Part shown: in pieces, positions 9,178 to 17,196 of the stretch
Layout: each line of letters starts with the position of its first letter
Numbering within the stretch: position 1 is the first letter of the stretch
From: Hornefia porci
Lineage (GTDB): Bacteria > Bacillota > Clostridia > Peptostreptococcales > Anaerovoracaceae
Reading direction: 5' to 3'
Assembly (NCBI RefSeq): GCF_001940235.1
Contig: NZ_MJIE01000001.1
Coordinates: 992,001-1,056,000 of the forward strand
Length of the DNA: 64,000 nucleotides
Made by a program: the position numbers and the translations under genes
Notes under the pieces: generated by a model
Told to the model about the DNA's origin: nothing
Databases searched by the model: none
The model's input: the letters and a program-made list of their open reading frames with translations, nothing else

Positions 9178-9697
9178 TCTGGTTTTCCTGCGCCCTTTCC
9201 GGATTTCCCGCGGCGGCGTCTCCTGACGCCCCGTCGCGCGAATCCCTGTTCCCCATCAGTTTTTCAATTTCCTTAATAAATGTATTGACATCCGTAAACT
9301 GGCGGTACACGGACGCGAACCGGACGTAGGCAACCTCGTCCAGCTCTTTCAGCTCGTCCATCACAAGCTCGCCGATGAATTCGCTCTTGACTTCCTTCTT
9401 CATCAGGTTGCTGAGCCCCCGCTCGATGTTATTGGTAATGCTCTCAATTTCCGCCATGGAGACCGGTCTCTTTTCACAGGCCTTGATGATGCCGTTTGCA
9501 ACCTTGCCGCGGTCAAAGGCCTCGCGCCTGCCGTCCTTCTTGACAATCATGATGATGGACTCCTCCACCTTCTCATAGGTGGTGAACCGTCTCCCGCATT
9601 TTTCACAGCCGCGGCGGCGGCGAATCGCGTGGCCGTCCTCAGTCGGTCTCGAATCGATTACCTTGGTATCCTCGTTTTCACAAAACGGACATTTCAT
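9164..9697 (-). CDS. nrdR: Ribonucleotide reductase repressor NrdR
   Basis: NrdR is the zinc-finger/ATP-cone repressor of ribonucleotide reductase genes. The 177-residue protein has the N-terminal zinc ribbon CPFCENEDTKVIDSR...CEKC and an ATP-cone domain (about 50-140). A frame extension to 9715 exists, but the ATG at 9697 gives the invariant start MKCPFC and has AAGGAGG six bases upstream. It is about 25 residues longer than the usual 150, owing to a low-complexity Asp/Ala/Gln-rich tail. Confidence 0.95.
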   Translation of the reverse strand: MKCPFCENEDTKVIDSRPTEDGHAIRRRRGCEKCGRRFTTYEKVEESIIMIVKKDGRREAFDRGKVANGIIKACEKRPVSMAEIESITNNIERGLSNLMKKEVKSEFIGELVMDELKELDEVAYVRFASVYRQFTDVNTFIKEIEKLMGNRDSRDGASGDAAAGNPERAQENQNEQQ

Positions 9698-9798
9698 CTT
9701 CTGCCTCCTTCGCACGCACAGTCATCCTTCCCGTCTGACCGTACACTATCATTTTACTACACATCCGTCCGCTTTACCATATTTTTTCCCCCTCGCAC

Positions 9799-9839
9799 AA
9801 AAAAACCGTCGCGTCGCTGCGGCTCCGCAGATCGCGGAC
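9799..9839 (-). terminator. Terminator of the trigger-factor-like gene
   Basis: A GC-rich stem with core CTGCGG/CCGCAG, extended by GCG/CGC and GTC/GAC with small bulges, is followed on the minus strand by seven T. It lies 30 bp past the stop at 9870. Confidence 0.75.
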
Positions 9840-9869
9840 GCCCGGCGCGGCAGTCTTTCTGAAATCCGT

Positions 9870-10979
9870 CTATTTGGATTTCTCTTTTCCGTATTTCATG
9901 ACCTTGTTCAGAACCTTCTGCAGCAGCAGATTGGTCTTGTAATCGTTTTCCTTTCCGTACTCTTCGATGGACTGACCGTACTGGCTCTTAAAGCTCTCCT
10001 CGGTAAAGCCCGCCTCTTTCAGAAGCTTGGACAGGTAGTTCTTATATTCCTTGTTCGTGACCTTCAGACCCTCCTTCTTGGCGATGGAGTGCATGACCAG
10101 CTTCTGCTTCACAACGCTCTTCGCATAGGATTTCGCCTGCTTGTTGAAGCTCTTGGAATCGGTCTTCATGTAGGTCTTCAGGAACTTGGACCAGGACAGG
10201 TTATAGCTCTTGGCCATCTTCTTGTAGCGGGCGATGACCTGATCCTGCTCGTACTGAAGCTGCTTCTGCGGATATTTCTTCACCTTGGAGGCGGCGACAA
10301 CCTGATTCCAGAGAGTATTCTTGACTTCGTTCTCCTTCTCAGACTTCTTTGTCGCCAGCAGCTCCTTCTTCACGGAAGCCTCATATGCTTTCAGTGTCTT
10401 GTAGCTCGTGTATTTCTTGACAAAGGCAAGATTGTATTTCGGCGTCGTCGTGACCTGTTTGGAATTAATCGTCACGGTGAAAACGACCTTCTTGTTGGAC
10501 AGCTTGGTGTTGGCGGAATAGTTCTTGGGGAACCGCAGATTCAGCGTTACCTTGCTTCCCACCTTCTTCCCGATCAGTCCGTCTGTGAAGCCGTCGATCA
10601 TGGAGGTCTGGCCGATGGTGATATTGCTGTTTTCCGCGCTTCCGCCGCTGAAGGTCTTGCCGTTCACTTTTCCGACATAGGATATGTTGATGGTGTCTCC
10701 GTCCTTGACGGTTCCGGTTTTCACGGATTTGGTGGTCGCCTTGGCCGAGACGTTGCTCTTGATCTGCGCCTTCACCTCTTTATCGGTTACGGAAACCTTA
10801 ATCTTGTCGTAGGTCAGCCCTTTATAATTGCCGACCTTGACATATTTGTCATAGTTCAGCTTGTATTCGGAAGTAAACAGGCCGAACGTATCGAATACAA
10901 ACACCATCAACAGGATGATCACCGCAATGACCGCAACCGCCGCCGAACATCCAATGATAATCTTCTTTCTTTTTGTCAT
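9870..10979 (-). CDS. Membrane-anchored trigger-factor-like peptidyl-prolyl isomerase
   Basis: The 369-residue protein starts with a short basic segment and one membrane helix (about 7-29), then an extracytoplasmic part. Residues about 75-160 form an FKBP-type PPIase domain as in trigger factor (KDGDTINISYVGKVNGK, DGFTDGLIGKKVG), and about 165-365 is an all-helical, Lys/Tyr/Ser-rich region like the trigger factor C-terminal chaperone arms. The ribosome-binding domain is missing. A Cys at residue 11 (IIGC) is too close to the N-terminus for a lipobox, so a transmembrane anchor is more likely than a lipoprotein. Its probable role is folding of exported proteins, comparable to PrsA. It is transcribed alone. 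Confidence 0.8.
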   Translation of the reverse strand: MTKRKKIIIGCSAAVAVIAVIILLMVFVFDTFGLFTSEYKLNYDKYVKVGNYKGLTYDKIKVSVTDKEVKAQIKSNVSAKATTKSVKTGTVKDGDTINISYVGKVNGKTFSGGSAENSNITIGQTSMIDGFTDGLIGKKVGSKVTLNLRFPKNYSANTKLSNKKVVFTVTINSKQVTTTPKYNLAFVKKYTSYKTLKAYEASVKKELLATKKSEKENEVKNTLWNQVVAASKVKKYPQKQLQYEQDQVIARYKKMAKSYNLSWSKFLKTYMKTDSKSFNKQAKSYAKSVVKQKLVMHSIAKKEGLKVTNKEYKNYLSKLLKEAGFTEESFKSQYGQSIEEYGKENDYKTNLLLQKVLNKVMKYGKEKSK

Positions 10980-11053
10980 CTCTAAATCTCTCCTATGTCG
11001 TTAATATGCGATAAAATCCGCCTCGGACAGTCCCGTCCTCAGCGTACGTCATA

Positions 11054-11082
11054 ATTCTACCATCACAGTTATACATTTTCAA
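11054..11082 (-). promoter_or_regulatory. Promoter of the trigger-factor-like gene
   Basis: TTGAAA (11082-11077), a 17-bp spacer and TAGAAT (11059-11054) on the minus strand, about 75 bp before the gene. It is divergent from the small-RNA promoter at 11124-11152. Confidence 0.65.
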
Positions 11083-11123
11083 ATGATATCAATTTATTTC
11101 ACTAAAAAAACACATAAAACCGC

Positions 11124-11152
11124 TTGCATTCATATTCAAATTCGCATATAAT
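11124..11152 (+). promoter_or_regulatory. Consensus promoter of a candidate small RNA
   Basis: TTGCAT (11124-11129), exactly 17 bp, then TATAAT (11147-11152) on the plus strand. No protein-coding gene follows in this direction; the transcript would run into a strong terminator at 11266. Confidence 0.75.
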
Positions 11153-11158
11153 TAGTTT

Positions 11159-11266
11159 GTCAAAAGGAAGGGAAACTAATCCCCCTTTTGAACGTTCTTT
11201 CTTAATTAAATAAATATCGCAACCAAAAGACCCTGTTTCCTGAAATCAGGGCCTTTTGGTTTTTTG
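11159..11266 (+). ncRNA. Candidate small non-coding RNA, about 108 nt
   Basis: The predicted transcript starts near 11159. It forms a hairpin at 11161-11190 (CAAAAGG/CCTTTTG, an AA bulge, GGG/CCC, 8-nt loop), then an AT-rich single-stranded stretch with TTAATTAAATAAATA. It ends in an intrinsic terminator at 11221-11266: a 9-bp AACCAAAAG/CTTTTGGTT stem, one mismatch, CCCTG/CAGGG, then a T-tract. It has no start codon with an RBS. It does not show the GGAA-tetraloop SRP core or the long open-bubble form of 6S RNA. It lies tail-to-tail with the histidine operon, so the terminator may also help stop that operon from the other side. Confidence 0.6.
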
Positions 11267-11283
11267 ATTCATTTGTCCGGCGT

Positions 11284-12054
11284 TCAGCCCGGAGTACGGC
11301 GCAGTGCATCGAAGCCGTAATCCAGCATCGCCGCGCTGTGACAGTCGCTGGACAGCAGGACCGGACAGTCCAGCCGGTCGATTTCATCCAGCAGGAACCG
11401 CGCAGGGTACGGACGATCCATATATCCTCTGGCCATGGCCCCCGTATTGATTTCAAAAACCGGGCGGCTCCGGGCCGCTTCCCTGAGCGCGCGCAGCGCC
11501 GTCCGCCTGTACCATTCACTGTCCTCGTCGAAGAAACGGTTCCCCCGGTTAAACTTTGTTACAATATCAAAATGCCCGACGATGTCGCAGCCGGTCTTCT
11601 CCACCACCTGCGCCGCCGTGTCATAATACTGCTCCACCACCGCCCTGTAATCCCCGTCGAAGAGCTCCTCAGTCTGACGGATCAGCCGCTCCGGCGTATC
11701 CTCCACACACATGTATACGCCGTTCTTCCTGAGATAATGCACCGATCCGATGACGAAATCGTAGGGAAAATCGTCCGGTTCACCGTAAAAATCCTTCTCA
11801 ATACCGAGAAGGATCCGGATCTGTCCTCTGTATTTTTCCTTCAGCCCGAGGATCTCGTTCCGATACTGCACCGTCCCCTCCGGGCTCATGCAGACGTCCG
11901 TGTCATACGGGGCGTAGCCGTGTCCGGAGAAGCCGAGCTTCGTAAAGCCCAGCTCAATCGCCCGGCGCACCAGGGCTTCCGGCTCATCCTTTCCGTCGCA
12001 GTATTTTGTGTGCGTATGGAGATTCCACCTTCCGTCCGCGTTCAGGATTCTCAT
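11284..12054 (-). CDS. hisK: PHP-type histidinol-phosphatase
   Basis: This enzyme hydrolyses histidinol phosphate, the penultimate phosphate-removing step of histidine synthesis. The 256-residue PHP-domain protein has metal-binding motifs [11 protein letters not shown] near the N-terminus, [19 protein letters not shown] and the late SSDCHS. The length fits the HisJ/HisK family. Its start overlaps the hisIE stop by four bases (ATGA), which makes it the last gene of the histidine operon and supports this substrate over other PHP phosphoesterase activities. Confidence 0.88.
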   Translation of the reverse strand: MRILNADGRWNLHTHTKYCDGKDEPEALVRRAIELGFTKLGFSGHGYAPYDTDVCMSPEGTVQYRNEILGLKEKYRGQIRILLGIEKDFYGEPDDFPYDFVIGSVHYLRKNGVYMCVEDTPERLIRQTEELFDGDYRAVVEQYYDTAAQVVEKTGCDIVGHFDIVTKFNRGNRFFDEDSEWYRRTALRALREAARSRPVFEINTGAMARGYMDRPYPARFLLDEIDRLDCPVLLSSDCHSAAMLDYGFDALRRTPG

Positions 12055-12725
12055 TTCGTCATCTTCTCCTGCTTCACCTTGTGGTCGATGATATGGCGGC
12101 CCGCAAGCTCCTTCCGGATCTCCTCCACGCTGATTCCCAGCTCCACCATCAGAACCAGCACGTGGTAAGTCAGATCCGCAATCTCGTAAACAGTCTCCGC
12201 CTTATCCTCCGCCTTGCCGGCGATAATTACCTCTGTGGATTCCTCGCCGACCTTTTTCAGGATCTTGTCCAGCCCCTTCTCAAAAAGATACGAGGTGTAG
12301 GACCCCTCCGGCATCTCTGCCTTCCGTCCCTCCAGCATTTTATACAGCGAATATACAGAGAAGTCGTCTTTCCCCGGTTCCTCTCCGCAGCCCGGATCCA
12401 CCTCTCCCGCCAGAGGGTATTCAAAGCAGGAGTCGGTTCCCAGATGGCACGCAGGTCCGTCCTTGTCCACCATCACTGTCAGCGCATCCCGGTCGCAGTC
12501 CGCGATAATGCTCTTCACATGCTGATAGTTTCCGGAGGTTTCACCTTTTCTCCACAGTTCCTGCCGGGACCTCGACCAGAAGCAGGTCTTCCCTTCCTTC
12601 AGCGTGATTTCGAGGCTTTCCCTGTTCATGTAGGCCAGTGTCAGCACTCTCTTTGTCGCAGCGTCCTGCACAATTGCCGGAATCACCCCCCGGTCGTCGA
12701 ATTTAAGTTCATCTATATTAATCAT
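12051..12725 (-). CDS. hisIE: Bifunctional phosphoribosyl-AMP cyclohydrolase / phosphoribosyl-ATP pyrophosphatase
   Basis: The 224-residue fusion performs the second and third steps of histidine synthesis. The HisI part (about 1-118) has [12 protein letters not shown], the metal-binding set in [13 protein letters not shown] and a later Cys ([10 protein letters not shown]). The HisE part (about 125-224) is the all-alpha NTP-pyrophosphohydrolase domain with [14 protein letters not shown]. The start follows the hisF stop by three bases. Confidence 0.95.
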   Translation of the reverse strand: MINIDELKFDDRGVIPAIVQDAATKRVLTLAYMNRESLEITLKEGKTCFWSRSRQELWRKGETSGNYQHVKSIIADCDRDALTVMVDKDGPACHLGTDSCFEYPLAGEVDPGCGEEPGKDDFSVYSLYKMLEGRKAEMPEGSYTSYLFEKGLDKILKKVGEESTEVIIAGKAEDKAETVYEIADLTYHVLVLMVELGISVEEIRKELAGRHIIDHKVKQEKMTK

Positions 12726-12728
12726 CGT

Positions 12729-13487
12729 CTATCTCCTCACATTAATCCCAGCTTCCGCCAGCTGTCTCTTCAGTTCCGGAATCTGCACCTCGCCGAAGTG
12801 AAAAATCGAGGCAGCAAGACCCGCGTCGATGTCCGGAATCTCCCGGAACAGATCAATAAAGTCCTGAATGCCGCCGGCGCCTCCGGAAGCGATTACCGGA
12901 ACGGAAACAATCTCTTCCACAGCCTTCAGCATCTCGATATCAAAGCCCGCCTTCACGCCGTCTGTATCTATACTGTTGACCACAATCTCTCCGGCTCCGT
13001 CAGCCTCGCCTCTGCGTATCCATTCAAGGGCGTCCATGCCGGTATTCTCTCTGCCGCCCTTCGCGAACACGGTGAACCTGCCGTCCACCCGTTTCACATC
13101 CACGGAGAGCACCACGCACTGATTTCCGTAAAGCTTCGCCGCCTTTCCGATCAGGGACGGATCCCGGATCGCCCCGGAATTGACCGAGACCTTGTCAGCC
13201 CCGCATTTCAGCACTCTGTCGAAATCCTCCAGCGTATTGATTCCGCCGCCGACCGTCAGAGGAATAAAAATTGTCGCGGCCACCTCCCGCAGGATATCCG
13301 CGAAAAGCCTCCGCCCCTCCGCAGAAGCGGTGATATCGTAAAACACCAGCTCGTCCGCGCCGTTTTCACTATAATATCTGCCCAGCTCCACCGGGGAGGA
13401 GACGTCCTGAAGGCCCTCGAAATTGACGCCCTTCACGACTCTCCCGTCCCGCACGTCCAGGCACGGTATGATTCTCTTTGTTATCAT
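12729..13487 (-). CDS. hisF: Imidazole glycerol phosphate synthase cyclase subunit
   Basis: HisF forms imidazole-glycerol phosphate and AICAR from PRFAR using ammonia channelled from HisH. The 252-residue TIM barrel starts MITKRIIPCLDV, which supplies the first catalytic Asp (D11), and has phosphate-binding motifs such as TVGGGINTLEDF and IASGGAGGIQDF. The length is standard. It lies between hisA and hisIE. Confidence 0.96.
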   Translation of the reverse strand: MITKRIIPCLDVRDGRVVKGVNFEGLQDVSSPVELGRYYSENGADELVFYDITASAEGRRLFADILREVAATIFIPLTVGGGINTLEDFDRVLKCGADKVSVNSGAIRDPSLIGKAAKLYGNQCVVLSVDVKRVDGRFTVFAKGGRENTGMDALEWIRRGEADGAGEIVVNSIDTDGVKAGFDIEMLKAVEEIVSVPVIASGGAGGIQDFIDLFREIPDIDAGLAASIFHFGEVQIPELKRQLAEAGINVRR

Positions 13488-13500
13488 CTCTCAGCTCCGT

Positions 13501-14226
13501 CTATTCACTGTATCGTTCTACCGCTCCGGCAAGGTCGATGGCTCCGGTGTAGAGCGCCTTTCCGATGATCACGCCGTCCACGCCGATTTCCGCCAGCTGC
13601 TCCAGCTCGTCCTCCGAGGAGATTCCGCCCGACGCGATGATGTCAGCGTATCCGCCGTATTCCTTTACCAGATGGCGGTACAAATCCATGTTCGTGCCTT
13701 CCATGGCGCCGTCTCTGGAGATGTCCGTGCATATGACCGTATGCACTCCGTCATCGATGAGCGTCTCAAACATCTGATCCACTGTCGTCTCAGTCACCTG
13801 CGTCCAGCCGTTAATCGCCACCCTGTCGCCGGCGATATCCACGCCGACCGCCACGTTTTTCCCGTGTCTGCGGATCATCCTAGCCGTAAACTCCGGATCC
13901 CGGATCGCCATGGTTCCGATAATGACACGCAGCGCGCCGATGGACGCGTACTCCACCACGATCTGCTCGTTCCGGATCCCTCCGCCGATCTCGACCTTCA
14001 GATCCGTTCCCTCGATGATTTCACTGACCGCAGCGAAATTCGGCGTGTTTCCGTCCTTCGCGCCGTCGAGATCCACGACATGGAGAAACTCCGCCCCGGC
14101 ATCCTGAAAACCGCGTGCCACCTCCAGCGGGTCTTCCCCGTATACCGTCATCTTGCTGTAATCTCCCTTGAGCAGACGTACCACATGTCCGTCTTTCAGA
14201 TCAATTGCCGGAAAAATCTTCATCAT
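13501..14226 (-). CDS. hisA: ProFAR isomerase
   Basis: HisA isomerises ProFAR to PRFAR. The 241-residue TIM barrel begins MMKIFPAIDLKDG, giving the catalytic Asp, and shows VEIGGGIRNEQ and ASGGISSEDEL phosphate-binding loops shared with HisF. It touches hisH by one base at 14226, so the genes are translationally coupled. Confidence 0.96.
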   Translation of the reverse strand: MMKIFPAIDLKDGHVVRLLKGDYSKMTVYGEDPLEVARGFQDAGAEFLHVVDLDGAKDGNTPNFAAVSEIIEGTDLKVEIGGGIRNEQIVVEYASIGALRVIIGTMAIRDPEFTARMIRRHGKNVAVGVDIAGDRVAINGWTQVTETTVDQMFETLIDDGVHTVICTDISRDGAMEGTNMDLYRHLVKEYGGYADIIASGGISSEDELEQLAEIGVDGVIIGKALYTGAIDLAGAVERYSE

Positions 14227-14849
14227 TATCCCTCCATGTCACAAAATGCTTTCAATATCTTCATGCCGGTCTCCCCGCTTTTCTCCGGGTGAAACTGCAG
14301 TCCGTAAACGCTGCCTGCGGCCACTGCCGCGGTAAGCTCCGGTCCGTACTCGGTGGTGGCGATCACCGATTCGCCGCAGTCTGTGCCGTAGTAGGTATGC
14401 ACAAAGTAAACAAAGTCGCCCTCCCGGATGTTCCGGAAAATCGGGCTCTTCGGTCTGTCCTTCGGAAAGTGAAGGGCGTTCCACCCGATATGCGGAACCT
14501 TATAGCCTTCCGGCACCACAGGCTCCATCGAGACCACACGGCCGGGAATCAGCCCCAGTCCTTTGTGTTCTCCGTATTCAAAGCTTTTCTCAAAGAGCAG
14601 CTGCATACCCAGGCAGATTCCCAGAAGCGGTTTCCCCTTCTCCGCCTCCTCTGAAACCACATCTGCAAGGCCGCTGTCCCGCAGCTTCTGCGCGGCGTCT
14701 CCGAATGCACCCACGCCGGGCAGGACAATCTTGTCCGCCCGCCGGATCTCTCCGGGATCCGAGCTGAGCCGTGCGTCCGCTCCGATATGCCGGAACGAGC
14801 TGTAAAGAGAAAATATATTTCCTACTCCGTAATCAACTATTGCAATCAT
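14226..14849 (-). CDS. hisH: Imidazole glycerol phosphate synthase glutamine amidotransferase subunit
   Basis: HisH hydrolyses glutamine and passes ammonia to HisF. The 207-residue class I amidotransferase has the nucleophile in LLGICLGMQLLF and the His-x-Glu pair in QFHPEKSG near the C-terminus. It starts one base from hisB, as expected for a complex whose partner hisF is two genes away. Confidence 0.96.
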   Translation of the reverse strand: MIAIVDYGVGNIFSLYSSFRHIGADARLSSDPGEIRRADKIVLPGVGAFGDAAQKLRDSGLADVVSEEAEKGKPLLGICLGMQLLFEKSFEYGEHKGLGLIPGRVVSMEPVVPEGYKVPHIGWNALHFPKDRPKSPIFRNIREGDFVYFVHTYYGTDCGESVIATTEYGPELTAAVAAGSVYGLQFHPEKSGETGMKILKAFCDMEG

Positions 14850-15437
14850 CTAAAGAACACCTTTCGTTGACGGGATCTCATCCCTGTATTTTTCGTCAAT
14901 GGCGGCCGCCTCTCCCATGACCCTCGCGAAAGCCTTGAACATTCCTTCTATAATATGATGGGAATTTTCACCGGCCAGCTGCCGGAAGTGGAGCGTGACC
15001 CCTGCCTTACGCACAAAGCCGAAAAAAAATTCCTTCACCAACTCGGTATCCAGATCCCCCACCTTCTGCGTGGGTATCTGCACATCGAAGCCCAGATAGT
15101 CCCTTCCGGAGATATCAGCCGCGCAGAGAATCAACGCCTCATCCATGGGAAGCGTGATATCCGCATAACGCCGAATCCCCGCTTTGTTCCCCAGAGCCTC
15201 ATAAAAGGCCTCTCCCAGGGCGATTCCGATGTCCTCCACCGTATGATGGTAGTCCACGTGGGTGTCTCCCGCGCATTCCACGAACAGGTCGAATCTCCCG
15301 TGGCGGGCGAACAGCTCCAGCATATGGTTGAGGAAACCGCATCCGGTGTTCACCTCATACCGTCCGCTGCCGTCAACGGTCAGCGCCAGATTGATCTGGG
15401 TTTCCGTCGTGTTTCTGTCAATCCTGCTGCGTCTCAT
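14850..15437 (-). CDS. hisB: Imidazoleglycerol-phosphate dehydratase
   Basis: The 195-residue monofunctional HisB carries both metal-binding repeats: HMLELFARHGRFD...DTHVDYHHTVEDIG in the first half and HFRQLAGENSHHIIEG in the second. There is no fused phosphatase domain, which agrees with the separate PHP phosphatase at the end of the operon. It overlaps the hisC stop by four bases. Confidence 0.96.
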   Translation of the reverse strand: MRRSRIDRNTTETQINLALTVDGSGRYEVNTGCGFLNHMLELFARHGRFDLFVECAGDTHVDYHHTVEDIGIALGEAFYEALGNKAGIRRYADITLPMDEALILCAADISGRDYLGFDVQIPTQKVGDLDTELVKEFFFGFVRKAGVTLHFRQLAGENSHHIIEGMFKAFARVMGEAAAIDEKYRDEIPSTKGVL

Positions 15438-16504
15438 CTGCTCTCCTCCTCCCTCAGGATTTCGCGGATCGCGGCCATCAGCCGCTCCATCTCCTCCTGT
15501 GTTCCGATGGTGATTCTATTGTACTGTGTAATCCGCGGGTTGTCAAAGTGTCTTATCAGAATCTTCCGTTCCTTCAGTTTCTGATACAGGGCTCCGCCGT
15601 CGATGCGGTCGCTTTTGGCGAATACAAAGTTCGCGATAGAGGGAAGGACCTGAAACCCTGTCTTCTTTAGTTCGCTGATCGTCCATTCACGGACAGACAT
15701 GGTCCGGAGACAGTTCGCCGAATAGTAGTCGTCCTCCCCGATCGCGGCGACTCCCGCCGCCGCCGTGAGGGAATTGACGTTGTACGGGTTGGTGGAATAT
15801 TTGATTCTCTCCAGATCTCCGATCAGCGCCTCTGACGCTATGGCATAGCCCAGCCGCGCTCCGGCCAGGCTCCGGGATTTGGAGAAGGTCTGCACCACCA
15901 GCAGGTTTTCATATTCCTTTGTCAGAGGAATCGCCGATGTACCGCCGAAATCAACGTAGGCCTCGTCAATCAGAACGACGTGCTCCGGATCGGAGGCACA
16001 GAGAGCCGCGATGTCCTCCTGCCGGATCTCCAGTCCGGTAGGAGCGTTGGGATTCGCGATCACGATCATCCTGCCCCTGCCTTTGTAATCCTCCGGGTTC
16101 AGGGTGAAATCCTCCCGCAACGGAATCCGCGCATAATCCACCCGGTGCAGGTCGCCGAAAACAGGATAGAATCCGTAGGTGATATCCGGAAAGACCGCTC
16201 CGTCCTCTGCGAACGCCATGAACGCGAAATTCAGGATGTCGTCGGAACCGTTGGAAACAAATACGTTGCTTCTCCCGACGCCGTAGCGGTCCGCAATGGC
16301 GTCCTTCAGCCTGACGGAATCCGGATCCGAGTACAGGCGAAGGTTCCGCGCCGCCTCCCCGCCGCATACGGCCTTCTGAGTCTCCGGACCCGGCGGATAC
16401 GGAGATTCATTGGTGTTCAGCTTGGTATAGACGGTGTCCTTCGGCTGCTCGCCGGGGGTGTAGGCGTCCAGCGTCCGGAACCTCTGATTCAGATATCTGC
16501 TCAT
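15434..16504 (-). CDS. hisC: Histidinol-phosphate aminotransferase
   Basis: This PLP-dependent class I/II aminotransferase converts imidazole-acetol phosphate to histidinol phosphate. The 356-residue protein has LNTNESPYPPGP near the N-terminus, the cofactor-contacting VLIDEAYVDFGG, and the PLP lysine in QTFSKSRSLAGARLGY. It overlaps hisG by four bases. Among Clostridia hisD often lies between hisG and hisC; here there is no room for it. Confidence 0.95.
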   Translation of the reverse strand: MSRYLNQRFRTLDAYTPGEQPKDTVYTKLNTNESPYPPGPETQKAVCGGEAARNLRLYSDPDSVRLKDAIADRYGVGRSNVFVSNGSDDILNFAFMAFAEDGAVFPDITYGFYPVFGDLHRVDYARIPLREDFTLNPEDYKGRGRMIVIANPNAPTGLEIRQEDIAALCASDPEHVVLIDEAYVDFGGTSAIPLTKEYENLLVVQTFSKSRSLAGARLGYAIASEALIGDLERIKYSTNPYNVNSLTAAAGVAAIGEDDYYSANCLRTMSVREWTISELKKTGFQVLPSIANFVFAKSDRIDGGALYQKLKERKILIRHFDNPRITQYNRITIGTQEEMERLMAAIREILREEESR

Positions 16505-17196
16505 CGGCGGTCTCCTTTCTGTTCTCCGCCGGCCTTTCCCGCCTCCGGCGTTTTCTTCGTTTCCTTCAGGGTTTCCTTTGTCACATCCTCCGCGAGAGCG
16601 TCCCGGATCTCCTCAATCTCCCGGGTCTTGAAGCGAAAACTCGCCTTGTTCGCGATCAGCCGGGCACTGATGGGAACCACAGTCTCGATGACCTCCAGAT
16701 TGTTCTCCTTCAGCGTCTTTCCCGTCTCCACAATATCCACAATCACGTCAGAAAGTCCCACCAGCGGCGCAAGCTCAATGCTGCCGTGAAGCTTGATGAT
16801 GTCGATATCTCTGTTCTCCCCGGCGTAATAGTTCGACGCGATATTGGGGAACTTGCTGGCCACCCGGAGAGTCCGCTCCGGATTATCGTGGTACCCCTTC
16901 AGAGCCGCCACCGCCATCCGACACTTCCCCATGTTGAGATCCAGCAGCTCGAACACGTCCGGCTCGTACTCCAGAATGATGTCCTTGCCCGCAATTCCGA
17001 TATCCGCAGCGCCCCGCTCCACATAGATGGTCACGTCAGTGGGTTTCACCCAGAAATACCGGATCCCCTTCTCTTCATTTTCGAAGATCAGCCGCCGGTT
17101 GTCCTCCCGGATCGCCGGGCACTCATAGCCGGCCTTCTCGAACATATCGTATACTTTCTTGCCCAGTCTGCCCTTCGGCAGCGCCACATTAATCAT
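16501..17196 (-). CDS. hisG: ATP phosphoribosyltransferase catalytic subunit (short form)
   Basis: HisG commits ATP and PRPP to histidine synthesis. At about 231 residues it is the short HisGS form, which lacks the C-terminal regulatory ACT-like domain and needs HisZ. Motifs include VALPKGRLG at the start and the PRPP-binding-like DVIVDIVETGKTLKENNL. A TTG at 17205 would add three residues; the ATG at 17196 gives the conserved start. It overlaps the hisZ 3' end by eight bases. Confidence 0.94.
   Translation of the reverse strand: MINVALPKGRLGKKVYDMFEKAGYECPAIREDNRRLIFENEEKGIRYFWVKPTDVTIYVERGAADIGIAGKDIILEYEPDVFELLDLNMGKCRMAVAALKGYHDNPERTLRVASKFPNIASNYYAGENRDIDIIKLHGSIELAPLVGLSDVIVDIVETGKTLKENNLEVIETVVPISARLIANKASFRFKTREIEEIRDALAEDVTKETLKETKKTPEAGKAGGEQKGDRR

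Noticed and set aside
11124..11266. SRP RNA or 6S RNA
   Set aside because: The SRP GGAA-loop consensus and the 6S bubble structure are missing, and the length of about 108 nt does not fit 6S RNA.
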